Source: Aeromicrobium sp. A1-2
GTDB lineage: Bacteria; Actinomycetota; Actinomycetes; Propionibacteriales; Nocardioidaceae
Reading direction: 5' to 3'
Assembly (NCBI RefSeq): GCF_003443875.1
Contig: NZ_CP027482.1
Span: 3,162,001 to 3,226,000, forward strand
Length of the DNA stretch: 64,000 nt
Below, piece by piece: positions 17,290 to 27,405 of this stretch; the first letter of the stretch is position 1; each line of letters starts with the position of its first letter. The notes under the pieces were generated by a model. The model was not told the origin of the DNA and did not search any database. It saw only the letters and a list, made by a program, of their open reading frames with translations. The position numbers and the translations under genes were made by a program.

Positions 17290-17886
17290 GTGACGGATGG
17301 GCGCAAGCACAACACCGACGGACGGATCGCGCGCGGCGAACGGACCCGGGAGTCCATCGTGGCCGCGCACACCGCGCTGCTGCGTGAGGGAGTGCTCAAG
17401 CCGACCGGCAAGGTCATCGCAGACCGGGCCGGCATCTCCCTGCGGACGCTGTGGCTCAACTTCAAGGACCTCGAGGCTCTGCTGGTCGAGACGACCGGCT
17501 ACTGGCTCGCACTCGACGAGGAGCTACGCACCAAGATCGATTCCGGCCAGTCGCAGGCGCGGAGGATCAAGGCCTATTGCCGGATGCGGGCGTCCCGTCT
17601 GGAGAACATCGCGCCGGCGGCCCGTTCGGCGCGCCTGGGTGAGCCGTTCTCCGAGGCGTTGCGGGCCAGCCGCCGCCAGCACGTCGACCGGGTCGTGGCC
17701 GATGTCGAGGCGGTCTTCGCGACGGAGCTCAGCGCTGCCGGAGATCGCCGTGACTTCCTGCGCGCGGCTCTGGTCGTCACCTCGAGCTGGCCCACCTGGG
17801 CGATGGTGCGGGACGACCTGGGCCTTTCCGCGGTCGACGCGGAGGACTTCATGCGTAAGTCGATCGGCGTCCTGCTGCAGGCATGA
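17290..17886 (+). CDS. TetR/AcrR family transcriptional regulator
   Basis: DNA-binding repressor of about 198 residues with an N-terminal TetR helix-turn-helix (GKVIADRAGISLRTLWLNFKD) and a ligand-binding C-terminal domain. Two GTG codons compete: 17281 and 17290. The second is better spaced from the purine-rich GCAGGGGG ending at 17280. It is divergent from the LIV/acyl-CoA synthetase operon and is the obvious candidate regulator, perhaps sensing the acyl-CoA product. Confidence 0.88.
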   Translation: MTDGRKHNTDGRIARGERTRESIVAAHTALLREGVLKPTGKVIADRAGISLRTLWLNFKDLEALLVETTGYWLALDEELRTKIDSGQSQARRIKAYCRMRASRLENIAPAARSARLGEPFSEALRASRRQHVDRVVADVEAVFATELSAAGDRRDFLRAALVVTSSWPTWAMVRDDLGLSAVDAEDFMRKSIGVLLQA

Positions 17887-17889
17887 CGA

Positions 17890-17917
17890 AGGGCCGGCTC
17901 CTCACGGAACCGGCCCT
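17890..17917. terminator. Bidirectional terminator (tetR / ino1)
   Basis: AGGGCCGG (17890-17897) pairs with CCGGCCCT (17910-17917) between the convergent tetR-family and ino1 stops. Confidence 0.6.
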
Positions 17918-17941
17918 CCAGAGTCGTGCTTGCGTCAGTGC

Positions 17942-19021
17942 CTAGCGCTCGACTTCTCCGCGGATGTACTTCTCCAGCATCTCGCGACCGAGGTCGTCGG
18001 GACGCTGCTCCGGGGGGGACTTCATCAGGTACGACGAGGCCGACAGCAGTGCGCCGCCGATGCCGCGGTCCTTGGCGATCTTCGCCGCACGGATCGCGTC
18101 GATGATGATGCCGGCCGAGTTGGGCGAGTCCCAGACCTCGAGCTTGTACTCGAGGTTGAGTGGGACGTCTCCGAACGCGCGACCCTCGAGGCGGACGTAC
18201 GCCCACTTGCGGTCGTCGAGCCACTGGACGTAGTCGCTCGGGCCGATGTGCACGTTCTTGGCACCGAGGTCGTGGTCGATGTTCGACGTCACGGCCTGGG
18301 TCTTGGAGATCTTCTTGGACTCAAGACGATCACGCTCGAGCATGTTCTTGAAGTCCATGTTGCCGCCGACGTTGAGCTGGTACGTCCGGTCGAGGACGAC
18401 GCCGCGGTCCTGGAACAGCTTGGCCATCACGCGGTGCGTGATGGTGGCGCCGACCTGGCTCTTGATGTCGTCGCCAATTATCGCGACGCCGGCGTCCTCG
18501 AACTTCTTGGCCCACTCGGGGTCGGAGGCGATGAAGACGGGCAGCGCGTTGACGAACGCGACCTTCGAGTCGATCGCGCACTGCGCGTAGAACTTGTCGG
18601 CCTCTTCGGACCCAACCGGGAGGTAGGAGACCAGGACGTCGGCCTTGGTGTCCTTGAGGACCTGCGCGACGTCGACCGCCGGAGCGTCCGACTCCTCGAT
18701 CGTCTCGCGGTAGTACTTGCCGAGCCCGTCGAGCGTGTTGCCCTTCTGGACGATGATGCCGGTCGGCGCGACGTCGGCGATCTTGATGGTGTTGTTCTCG
18801 CTGGCCTGGGTCGCTTCGGAGAGGTCGAAGCCGACCTTCTTGGCGTCGACGTCGAACGCGGCAACGAACTCGATGTCGTTGACGTGGTACTCGCCGAACT
18901 TGACGTGCATGAGCCCGGGGACGTTGCCCTCGGGGTCAGCGTCCTTGTAGTACTCGACGCCCTGGATCAGAGACGTGGCGCAGTTGCCCACACCCACAAT
19001 TGCTACGCGTATCGAACCCAT
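17942..19021 (-). CDS. ino1: Inositol-3-phosphate synthase
   Basis: NAD-dependent cyclising isomerase that converts glucose-6-phosphate to 1D-myo-inositol-3-phosphate, the entry to phosphatidylinositol and mycothiol synthesis in actinobacteria. It is 359 residues, with the Rossmann motif [15 protein letters not shown] near the N-terminus, the short actinobacterial form. The ATG at 19021 has GAAGGAGAA upstream. A PadR gene lies 21 bp upstream on the same strand, as in mycobacteria (Rv0046c-Rv0047c). Confidence 0.96.
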   Translation of the reverse strand: MGSIRVAIVGVGNCATSLIQGVEYYKDADPEGNVPGLMHVKFGEYHVNDIEFVAAFDVDAKKVGFDLSEATQASENNTIKIADVAPTGIIVQKGNTLDGLGKYYRETIEESDAPAVDVAQVLKDTKADVLVSYLPVGSEEADKFYAQCAIDSKVAFVNALPVFIASDPEWAKKFEDAGVAIIGDDIKSQVGATITHRVMAKLFQDRGVVLDRTYQLNVGGNMDFKNMLERDRLESKKISKTQAVTSNIDHDLGAKNVHIGPSDYVQWLDDRKWAYVRLEGRAFGDVPLNLEYKLEVWDSPNSAGIIIDAIRAAKIAKDRGIGGALLSASSYLMKSPPEQRPDDLGREMLEKYIRGEVER

Positions 19022-19042
19022 GGGTTCTCCTTCATTCTCGTG

Positions 19043-19642
19043 TCACTTCTCGGTGGTGTTGTTGTCTGTACTGGTCGTGCTGTCCTGCTCGTCGGGATAG
19101 CCGCCCGACCTTTCGCGGTCGATCAACTCGGTCAACCACTTCACTTCACGCTCGACGGACTCCAGACCGTGCCGTTGCAGCTCCAATGTGTAGGAGTCGA
19201 CCCGGTCCCGCTTGCGCTGACCTGCCTGGCGAACGTTGTCGAGGCGTTCCTCGAGCCGGCTTCTACGCCCCTCCAGGATGCGAACCCTCGAGGCGGCGTC
19301 GGTGCGCGCGAAGAACGCGAACCGGACGCCGAACGTCTCGTCGTCCCACGTCGAGGGACCGGAGTCCTCGAGTGCCTGGGCAAAGTGTTCCTTGCCTTCG
19401 GCTGTGAGCTGGTAGACGATCTTTGCCCGACGTCCCCGTGCCTCGGGGTCCTCGGTCTCGTCGGCCACGATGTAGCCGGACTTGCCGAGAGCCTTGAGGC
19501 ACGGATAGAGCGTGCCGTAGGACAGGACGCGACCCCAGCCAAGCAGGGCGTTGACCTGCTTGCGCAGCTCGTAGCCGTGCATCGGGGCATCGTGGAGCAG
19601 TCCGAGGACTGCTACCTCGAGTGCCGCGCCGCGTCGTGTCAT
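19043..19642 (-). CDS. PadR family transcriptional regulator upstream of ino1
   Basis: PadR-type winged-helix regulator of 199 residues from the ATG at 19642 (MTRRGAALEVAVLGLL). The N-terminal wing contains MHGYELRKQVNALLG and SYGTLYPCLKALGKSGY, followed by a coiled C-terminal domain ending in an acidic/threonine tail. The open frame runs on to 19762, but homology begins at 19642 and AGGACAGG precedes it. It is co-directional with ino1 and probably autoregulated through the palindrome at 19688-19708; control of inositol synthesis is inferred from context. Confidence 0.9.
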   Translation of the reverse strand: MTRRGAALEVAVLGLLHDAPMHGYELRKQVNALLGWGRVLSYGTLYPCLKALGKSGYIVADETEDPEARGRRAKIVYQLTAEGKEHFAQALEDSGPSTWDDETFGVRFAFFARTDAASRVRILEGRRSRLEERLDNVRQAGQRKRDRVDSYTLELQRHGLESVEREVKWLTELIDRERSGGYPDEQDSTTSTDNNTTEK

Positions 19643-19687
19643 CTGACCTGTCCTGACAAAGTATGCCGTTTGTTCGTATATCGGAAC

Positions 19688-19708
19688 GATACATCGAATC
19701 GGTGTATC
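19688..19708. promoter_or_regulatory. Candidate PadR operator
   Basis: GATACA (19688-19693) and TGTATC (19703-19708) flank a near-symmetric centre with CGA/TCG, forming a 21-bp imperfect palindrome about 45 bp upstream of the padR ATG. GTAT (19676-19679) and ATAC (19689-19692) form a second overlapping pair. Spaced symmetric half-sites are typical for PadR proteins. Confidence 0.5.
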
Positions 19709-19835
19709 GGTAATACCCCCGCCCTCGTGACGCGCGACACGGAGCGCAGTTCGATTAACCAATACTCAGGTAGGTTCGGCACACTTGGACGTTGGAGGAT
19801 CCGATCCCGGGATCCCGATGGAGGTATACGGACCC

Positions 19836-22040
19836 TTGGCAACTCAGCGCAGGAAGCCCTCGCGCGCGAAAGCGCAGCGCAACGGACGACTCAGGACACT
19901 CGCCCGCAAGATCGGTGGCAACGGTCCATGGTGGCTCGGGACCATCAGGTGGTTCGCCTTCCTCGGCGTGCTCGGGCTCCTGTCCGGTGCGGCCACGTTC
20001 TTCATCCTGTATCGGGCGATCTCGATCCCGGATGCCAACGCGGCCTTCCAGACGCAGACGACCAAGGTCTACTACTCCGACGGCAAGCACCAGCTCGGCA
20101 CCTTCGCCCAGCAGGACCGCGAGAGCATCACGATCTCGGACATCCCGGCCTCGATGCAGGCCGCAGCGATCGCCGCCGAGGACCGCACGTTCTACACCAA
20201 CCGCGGGATCGACATCAAGGGAATCATCCGGGCGGCGCGCAACAACGCGACGAGCGGCACGATCCAGGGTGGCGGCTCGACGATCACCCAGCAGTACGTC
20301 AAGATCCTGTACCTCACACAGGAGCGCTCCTACAGCCGCAAGGTCAAGGAAGCGATCCTGTCGATCAAGATCCACAACCAGCTGGAGAAGAAGGACATCC
20401 TCGAGGGCTACCTCAACACGATCTACTTCGGCAACGGCGCCTACGGCGTCGAGGTCGCCTCCAAGACGTACTTCGACAAGCCTGCCTCCGAGCTCGACTA
20501 CGCCGAGTCAGCGGTGCTCGCGACGATCATCAACAGCCCCACCTACTACGACCCGTACGCCGAGGGCGCCGAGGACCGGATCGGGCCGCGCTTCCGCTAC
20601 GTCCTGGCCGGCATGGTCAAGTCCGGTGCGATCACGGCCGACGAGTCCGCGAAGTACAGCGACAAGCTGCCGAAGTTTGCCAAGAAGCGGGACATCAACA
20701 AGTTCAGCGGCTCCAAGGGCTACCTCCTCGATCTGGTCAAGCGCCAGATGGACGACCTGGAGTTCGACGCCCAGCAGGTCGACGGCGGCGGTCTCCGGAT
20801 CGTGACGACGTTCAACTACGACCGTCAGAAGGCCGCGGTCAAGGCGGTCAAGGACCTCCGGCCGAGTGGCGCCGAGGAGCTGCACCAGTCGCTCGTGTCG
20901 GTCAAGCCCGGGACGGGTGCAGTGCAGGCGATGTACGCCGGCCGGGACTACGTCGACAACCAGTTCAACTGGGCGACCAATGGCACGCAGCCCGGATCGA
21001 CGTTCAAGGCGTTCGCCGTCGTCGCCGCGCTCGAGGACGGCTACAGCCTCAAGACCAAGCTCAACGGATCGTCGCCCCTGATCATCGATGGCAAGCAGGT
21101 CACGGAGAACCAGGGTGACAGCGGCGGTCAGTCCTTCGGCTCGGTCCCACTGGAGGTTGCGGCGCAGAAGTCGATCAACACCGCCTTCGTCGATCTGATG
21201 GACCAGATGACCGATGGGCCGACCAAGACCCTCGATGCCGCGGTCCAGGCGGGTGTGCCCGCCTCGATCGTGGACAAGATCAAGGACCAGGCCGGCGGTC
21301 CTCCGTTGGTGACTCCGCTGGGCTACTTCCCGGTGCCACCGGTCGACATGGCCAACGCCTACGCGACACTCGCCGCGGGCGGCAAGCGCGCCGACTGGTA
21401 CGTCATCCAGACGGTCAAGGACGACCGCGGCAAGACCCTGCACAAGCACAAGAACAAGAGTGAGCAGACGATCCCCGAGGATGTCGCCGCCGACACCATC
21501 TCGGCGATGCAGAAGGTCGTCAACTCCGGCGCGGCCGGCACCGGTTCGCGGGCGCGGACTGTCTGCCCGACGGCCGGCAAGACCGGCACGGCCACGGCCG
21601 GCGCCGACAATGACCAGCATGTGTCGTCGTCGTGGTTCGCGGGCTACACGCCGAAGCTCGCCACCGTCGTGATGTACAACCGGGGCAAGTTCGGCAACGG
21701 TGACCTCGAGGGCTACATGCTGCCAACCTTCTACGGCGGCGGGATCCCGGCGCAGACCTTCCAGGCGTACATGAATGCCGCGCTGCAGGGCACCGACTGC
21801 GGCTCGTTCCCGACGCCGGCCAACCTCAAGAGTGACAAGGGCACGGTCTACAAGCCGCCGCCGCCCAAGTGCAGCAAGAGCCAGGAGCTCAACGACGCGA
21901 AGACCAAGTGCGTCGCCAAGCCGACGCCGACGCCGACGCCGACGCCGACTCCGACTCCGACTCCGACTCCGACTCCGACTCCGACTGCGACGACTGAGCC
22001 GGCTCCGAAGCCGAAACCCGGCGGAATTCTGGGCGGTTAG
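19836..22040 (+). CDS. Class A penicillin-binding protein (transglycosylase/transpeptidase)
   Basis: Bifunctional peptidoglycan synthase equivalent in position to PonA1 of mycobacteria. A TTG at 19836 is the preferred start because GGAGGT (19820-19825) is correctly spaced; a TTG at 19785 and an ATG at 19818 lack a usable ribosome site. About 734 residues: basic cytoplasmic head, one TM helix, GT51 domain (AAEDRTFYTNRGIDIKGIIR), transpeptidase domain with catalytic S-T-F-K (PGSTFKAFA), S-I-N (QKSINTAF) and KTG (AGKTGTATAG), then a low-complexity Pro-Thr tail. Its stop overlaps the convergent racemase-like gene. Confidence 0.95.
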   Translation: MATQRRKPSRAKAQRNGRLRTLARKIGGNGPWWLGTIRWFAFLGVLGLLSGAATFFILYRAISIPDANAAFQTQTTKVYYSDGKHQLGTFAQQDRESITISDIPASMQAAAIAAEDRTFYTNRGIDIKGIIRAARNNATSGTIQGGGSTITQQYVKILYLTQERSYSRKVKEAILSIKIHNQLEKKDILEGYLNTIYFGNGAYGVEVASKTYFDKPASELDYAESAVLATIINSPTYYDPYAEGAEDRIGPRFRYVLAGMVKSGAITADESAKYSDKLPKFAKKRDINKFSGSKGYLLDLVKRQMDDLEFDAQQVDGGGLRIVTTFNYDRQKAAVKAVKDLRPSGAEELHQSLVSVKPGTGAVQAMYAGRDYVDNQFNWATNGTQPGSTFKAFAVVAALEDGYSLKTKLNGSSPLIIDGKQVTENQGDSGGQSFGSVPLEVAAQKSINTAFVDLMDQMTDGPTKTLDAAVQAGVPASIVDKIKDQAGGPPLVTPLGYFPVPPVDMANAYATLAAGGKRADWYVIQTVKDDRGKTLHKHKNKSEQTIPEDVAADTISAMQKVVNSGAAGTGSRARTVCPTAGKTGTATAGADNDQHVSSSWFAGYTPKLATVVMYNRGKFGNGDLEGYMLPTFYGGGIPAQTFQAYMNAALQGTDCGSFPTPANLKSDKGTVYKPPPPKCSKSQELNDAKTKCVAKPTPTPTPTPTPTPTPTPTPTPTATTEPAPKPKPGGILGG
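21921..21986 (+). repeat. Hexanucleotide tandem repeat encoding (Pro-Thr)n
   Basis: Eleven copies of CCGACG or CCGACT in tandem: four CCGACG units, then seven CCGACT units. They encode a Pro-Thr repeat in the C-terminal tail of the penicillin-binding protein. The units are 6 bp, so unit gain or loss keeps the frame. Confidence 0.95.
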
Positions 22041-23077
22041 CGCAGGTTGACGGCGTCGAACGTCGCGGTGGTGAATCGCACCGCGACGTCGACGCGGTCA
22101 CCGACCTGCGGGGCACGCGCGTTCGCCGGCAGGAAGATCATGCTGGCCTGCATGTGTGGTGGTTCGGCGAACCATCGCTGTTTGCCATCGATCGTGAACG
22201 GTGACAACGAGAAGCCGGCCGCCTCGAGTCCGCCCTTGGCCAGCGATTTGCCGCGCTGGACGACGCCAGCAGTCGCCTTGGGCGCCTCGAGTGCGATGCC
22301 GTGGCTCGTGCCACCGGAGATGACCAGCAGGAAGCCGTCGCGCGGCATGGGCCGCTGGCGATAGCCGACGCGTTCGCCGCGGGCGACCAGATGGGTGTCC
22401 AGGACCGTCGCGCGCACCGACAGGGCGCCCAGGTCGCCGAGCCACAGTGACGTGCCGATCCGGGGACGGACGTCGAGGTTGGGGCGACGCTCACACAGGA
22501 TCGTGAGCTCTGCCGGGGTCAGGTGCGAGACGTAGAACGTCGTCGTCTCGACCTGCGACGCCTCGAGGGCAGCGGCCCACCGCTCGGCCTCACCGAGATT
22601 GCTGCCTGCCATCGGTAGGTGGATCGCGAATCCCTCGACCCGGAGGTCGCCGAGCGCGGCGACGGCGGCGGCCAGCTCGTGCCGGTCCAGACCATGCCGG
22701 GACATCGAGGTCTCGCCCTCGACCAGCACACGCGAGCCCGATCCGGCGCCGGCGGACAGGGCAGCGATGTCCTCGACCCGACCAACGGTGTGGATGACCC
22801 GGTCGTCGAGCACGACATCGGTGAAGAACGGCCGCCACGGGGTCAGCACCATGACATCGCCACCGAAGGCGGCAAGCGCGGCGGGCACCTCGGCGTACGT
22901 GCCGACCGCGATGGTGTCGAGGCCCAGCTCGGTGGACTCGACGGCGAGCCGGTCACGTCCGAAGCCGTAGCCGTTGCCCTTGATGACCGGGACGATGCCG
23001 GGCGTGTGCTCGACCAGGGCGCGAAGCCCACGGCGCCAGCGTTCAGCGTCGACTTCCAGATCGAAGGCCACCGTCAT
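22037..23077 (-). CDS. Alanine-racemase-like PLP protein (fold type III)
   Basis: A 346-residue protein related to alanine racemases. VPVIKGNGYGFG near residue 30 matches the motif carrying the PLP-binding lysine, and a C-terminal beta domain follows (VGYRQRPMP, GGTSHGIAL). It is shorter and more divergent than housekeeping alanine racemase, so its substrate is uncertain. The ATG at 23077 overlaps the stop of the FemAB-type gene as ATGA, linking it to peptidoglycan cross-bridge synthesis. Its stop (TAA) overlaps the convergent penicillin-binding-protein stop by 4 nt. Confidence 0.8.
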   Translation of the reverse strand: MTVAFDLEVDAERWRRGLRALVEHTPGIVPVIKGNGYGFGRDRLAVESTELGLDTIAVGTYAEVPAALAAFGGDVMVLTPWRPFFTDVVLDDRVIHTVGRVEDIAALSAGAGSGSRVLVEGETSMSRHGLDRHELAAAVAALGDLRVEGFAIHLPMAGSNLGEAERWAAALEASQVETTTFYVSHLTPAELTILCERRPNLDVRPRIGTSLWLGDLGALSVRATVLDTHLVARGERVGYRQRPMPRDGFLLVISGGTSHGIALEAPKATAGVVQRGKSLAKGGLEAAGFSLSPFTIDGKQRWFAEPPHMQASMIFLPANARAPQVGDRVDVAVRFTTATFDAVNLR

Positions 23078-24189
23078 CGCCTCTTCAGATATGTGGTGAA
23101 GCCGAGATACAGCGCGCGGTTGAGCGGCAGATCCCACTCACCGAGATACTCGACGGCTTCACCGCCGGTGCCGACCTTGAACTGGATCAGGCCGACGTGC
23201 GGGTCGTCGGGGTCCAGCGTCTCGGTGATGCCGCGCATGTCGTACGCCGAGGCGCCGGCCTCTCGCGCGTCCCGGATCATCTGCCACTGGATGGCGTTCG
23301 ACCCGCGGACGTCGCGCTTCTCGGTGGTCGACGCGCCGTAGGAGTACCAGGCGTGGGAACCGACCCGGACCATCGTCGTCGCGGCGACGAGATCACCGTC
23401 GTGACGCGCCAGGTAGAGCAGCAGCCGATCGGGTTCCTCGGCGGTGAGCGCGTCCCACATGCGCTCGAAGTACGGCAGCGGACGCGGGGTGAAGTGATCG
23501 CGCTCGGCGGTCTCTGAGTAGACCCGGTGGAAGTCGGCGAGATCGGCGCGGGACCCGCGGGTCACCTCGACGCCCGCCTTGGCGGCCTTCTTGATGTTGC
23601 GGCGCCACTGCTGGTTCATGCCGGCGAGGAGGTCCTGCTCGTCCCGGCCGGACAGGGGGATCTGGAAGTTGAACTTGGGCTGGCCGGCGGAGAAGCCGCC
23701 CTCCGTGCCGATCTCCTTCCAACCCAGCCGCCCCAGCGCCGCGGCGACCTCGAGTGCCTCGCTGTCGCTCTCGTCGGCGGGGACGGCGGACAGCGTCGTC
23801 AGCACGGGATCGGCGATCGCCTGCTTGATCGTGGCGGCGTGCCAGCGGCGGGTCACGACCGGTGGGCCCATGCGGATGCCGAAGGCACCCTGACTCTTGA
23901 GGTGCGCCGCGAGCGGGGTGAGCCAGCGGGCGAGGTCGCCGTCGGTCCAGTCGATGTCCGGGCCCTCGGGAAGGTAGGCCAGATAACGCTTTAGCCGGGG
24001 CAGTTGGCGGTAGAGCACCAGTGCGGCACCCACGAGCGTGACGCCGTCGAACCAGCCGATCGACTCGCCGCGCCACTCGTTCTTGACTGTCGCCCACGCA
24101 GGGGTCTGCAGGAAGCTCACGGAGGGCCGACTTCGCACGAAGGCGAGGTGTTCCGGTGTGCTGATGGGCCGGACCACGAGTGCTGACAT
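23074..24189 (-). CDS. FemAB-family aminoacyltransferase (peptidoglycan bridge)
   Basis: GNAT-fold non-ribosomal peptidyltransferase of the FemX/FemAB family, which uses aminoacyl-tRNA to add the first bridge residue to lipid II. 371 residues from the ATG at 24189 (a GTG at 24192 is also possible). Family features include NQQWRRNIKKAAKAG in the central region and the C-terminal IQFKVGTGGEAVEYLGEWD. LL-Dap actinobacteria carry a glycine bridge, so a glycyl transferase is likely but not proven. Translationally coupled to the racemase-like gene. Confidence 0.88.
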   Translation of the reverse strand: MSALVVRPISTPEHLAFVRSRPSVSFLQTPAWATVKNEWRGESIGWFDGVTLVGAALVLYRQLPRLKRYLAYLPEGPDIDWTDGDLARWLTPLAAHLKSQGAFGIRMGPPVVTRRWHAATIKQAIADPVLTTLSAVPADESDSEALEVAAALGRLGWKEIGTEGGFSAGQPKFNFQIPLSGRDEQDLLAGMNQQWRRNIKKAAKAGVEVTRGSRADLADFHRVYSETAERDHFTPRPLPYFERMWDALTAEEPDRLLLYLARHDGDLVAATTMVRVGSHAWYSYGASTTEKRDVRGSNAIQWQMIRDAREAGASAYDMRGITETLDPDDPHVGLIQFKVGTGGEAVEYLGEWDLPLNRALYLGFTTYLKRR

Positions 24190-24266
24190 CACCAGGTCAC
24201 GCTACCAACCGGCGGCGAGTCCATGCCGCTCGCGAGGCGCGGCCGCTCCACAAGGCTGGACCGACC

Positions 24267-24704
24267 TCACGCGACGACGACGAACTTCGGCTGACGAGGG
24301 GTCAGGAGGAGCGCCATGCCGGCCTCGGCCGGGGTGCGATCGGCCTTGCGATGGTTGCACCGCAGGCACGCGGCGACTGCGTTCTCCCACGTCAAGGCCC
24401 CACCCCGGCTGCGTGGTACGACGTGGTCGACCGTCTCGGCCTGTCCTCCGCAATACGCGCACATCCGGTCGCGGGCCTTGATCGCGCTCTTGGTGCACAG
24501 GCGTGGCCGGCGGTGCCGCCAGCGGGTCACGACGTAGCGAACCAGGCGCAGGACCTTGGGCACGGGGAATGGGCCGAACGATCCACCGGCCTCCTCCTCG
24601 ATGACGGCGACCTGGCGAACCAGCATCTTGATCGCGTGCCGCATGGAGACGCGCTGCAGGGGCTCATAGCTCGCGTTGAGCACCAAGACATACGCATCGC
24701 TCAT
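24267..24704 (-). CDS. HNH endonuclease domain protein
   Basis: A 145-residue HNH protein of a type widespread in actinobacteria. CAYCGG and CLRCNHRK provide the zinc-binding cysteine pairs, and ETVDHVVPRSRGGALTWEN carries the catalytic His. The ATG at 24704 (MSDAYVLVLNASYEPLQ) is preceded by AAAGGGG and matches the family start; the frame is open to 24851 but shows no homology there. Substrate and biological role are unknown. Confidence 0.85.
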   Translation of the reverse strand: MSDAYVLVLNASYEPLQRVSMRHAIKMLVRQVAVIEEEAGGSFGPFPVPKVLRLVRYVVTRWRHRRPRLCTKSAIKARDRMCAYCGGQAETVDHVVPRSRGGALTWENAVAACLRCNHRKADRTPAEAGMALLLTPRQPKFVVVA

Positions 24705-24830
24705 CGGTGCGGCCCCTTTCTGAGCGAAAGCGTAGCCGCCGATTCCCCACATTGGCTGAAGTCTCGCCCGAAAAGTGCTCCGGCCGCAGGGCCGGATGCT
24801 CGCCGAAACACGCCAACGACGAATCTGACC

Positions 24831-24843
24831 TACGGTGGACGCT
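24831..24843 (+). promoter_or_regulatory. Leaderless -10 element of the ATP-grasp gene
   Basis: TACGGT (24831-24836) is followed by 7 nt and then GTG at 24844. No Shine-Dalgarno sequence is present, so transcription probably starts at the start codon and favours 24844 over the in-frame GTG at 24835. Confidence 0.5.
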
Positions 24844-26432
<1,589 letters not shown>

Positions 26433-26439
<7 letters not shown>

Positions 26440-27359
26440 GCCGTATCGCGCAGTCGCTGTTCTGGATCGGCCGCTACCTCGAGCGGGCCGATGACACCGC
26501 CCGCATCCTCGACGTGCAGATGCAGGTCCTGATCGAAGACCCCGGCATGGACGAGCGCACCTCCTGCGAACAGCTGCTGTCCGTCATGGGCGTCGAGAGC
26601 TACACGGGCAACCCCAACCGCTGGATGATCCTGGACCTGCTGGCGCACAACGCCGACTCCCCGGTATCCATCGCGGCCGCGATCGGCGCCTCCCGGGAGA
26701 GCGCGCGCCGCGCCCGCGAGACGTTGTCGACCGATATCTGGGCCGCGATCAACACGACGTGGCGCGGCCTGCCGGCGGCGCGCGCGATGCGCTCGCCGGA
26801 CATGTTCGCGTGGGTCCGCAACCGCACCGCAATGATCTCCGGCATCGCCGACTCGACGATGTCGCGCGATGAGGGCTGGCAGTTCTACATGCTCGGCCGA
26901 AGCATCGAGCGCGTCGACATGACGGCGCGACTGATGTCGACCGCGGCTCTGGCCTCGGGTCCACAGGTTGCCTGGCCGACCACGTTGCGCGCGTGCGGAG
27001 CGTACGAGTCGTTCATCCGCGCCTATCGCGGTATCGAGGCCGATCGCCAGGCCGCCGAGTTCCTGCTGCTGGACCGCTGGTTCCCCCGTTCGATCGTGTC
27101 CTCGCTGGCGCAGGCCGAGAAGGCACTGACCAAGCTCGAGCGGAGCGGCCAGCGCTCGGGCTTCAGCGACGAGGCGCAGCGCCTGCTCGGCCGGGCCCGC
27201 ACCGAGTTGGAATATCGCCCGCTCGCGGACATCGTCTTCGACCTGCCGGTCGAGATGGAGCGGCTGCAGCGCAGCTGCGCCGCTGCAAGCGATGCCGTCA
27301 CGGCACGCTACTTCGCCGAGTACGAGGAACACACGTGGAGAGGCGGGGTCCTGCTGTGA
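26433..27359 (+). CDS. Alpha-E domain protein (DUF403)
   Basis: A 308-residue all-helical alpha-E protein, a constant partner of circularly permuted ATP-grasp proteins. The family start MLSRIAQSLFWIGRYLERADDTARILD is present in full. The ATG at 26433 lies inside the end of the upstream gene and has GGAGGA just before it. The function is predicted only: it may be a scaffold or acceptor-handling subunit of the ligase. It is followed after 46 bp by the transglutaminase gene. Confidence 0.92.
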
Positions 27360-27405
27360 GCTCGCACCAGAGAACTGATCGCTCGCACGCTGCCGGAGGT
27401 CCCGC

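Noticed and set aside
17297..21118. Very long plus-strand open frame (1,273 codons) across tetR, ino1, padR and PBP
   Set aside because: It is read antisense to ino1 and padR, out of frame with tetR and PBP, has biased shadow composition, and shows no domain homology.
21921..21986. CRISPR-like or satellite array
   Set aside because: The repeats are contiguous 6-mers within a coding frame, not spaced repeats.
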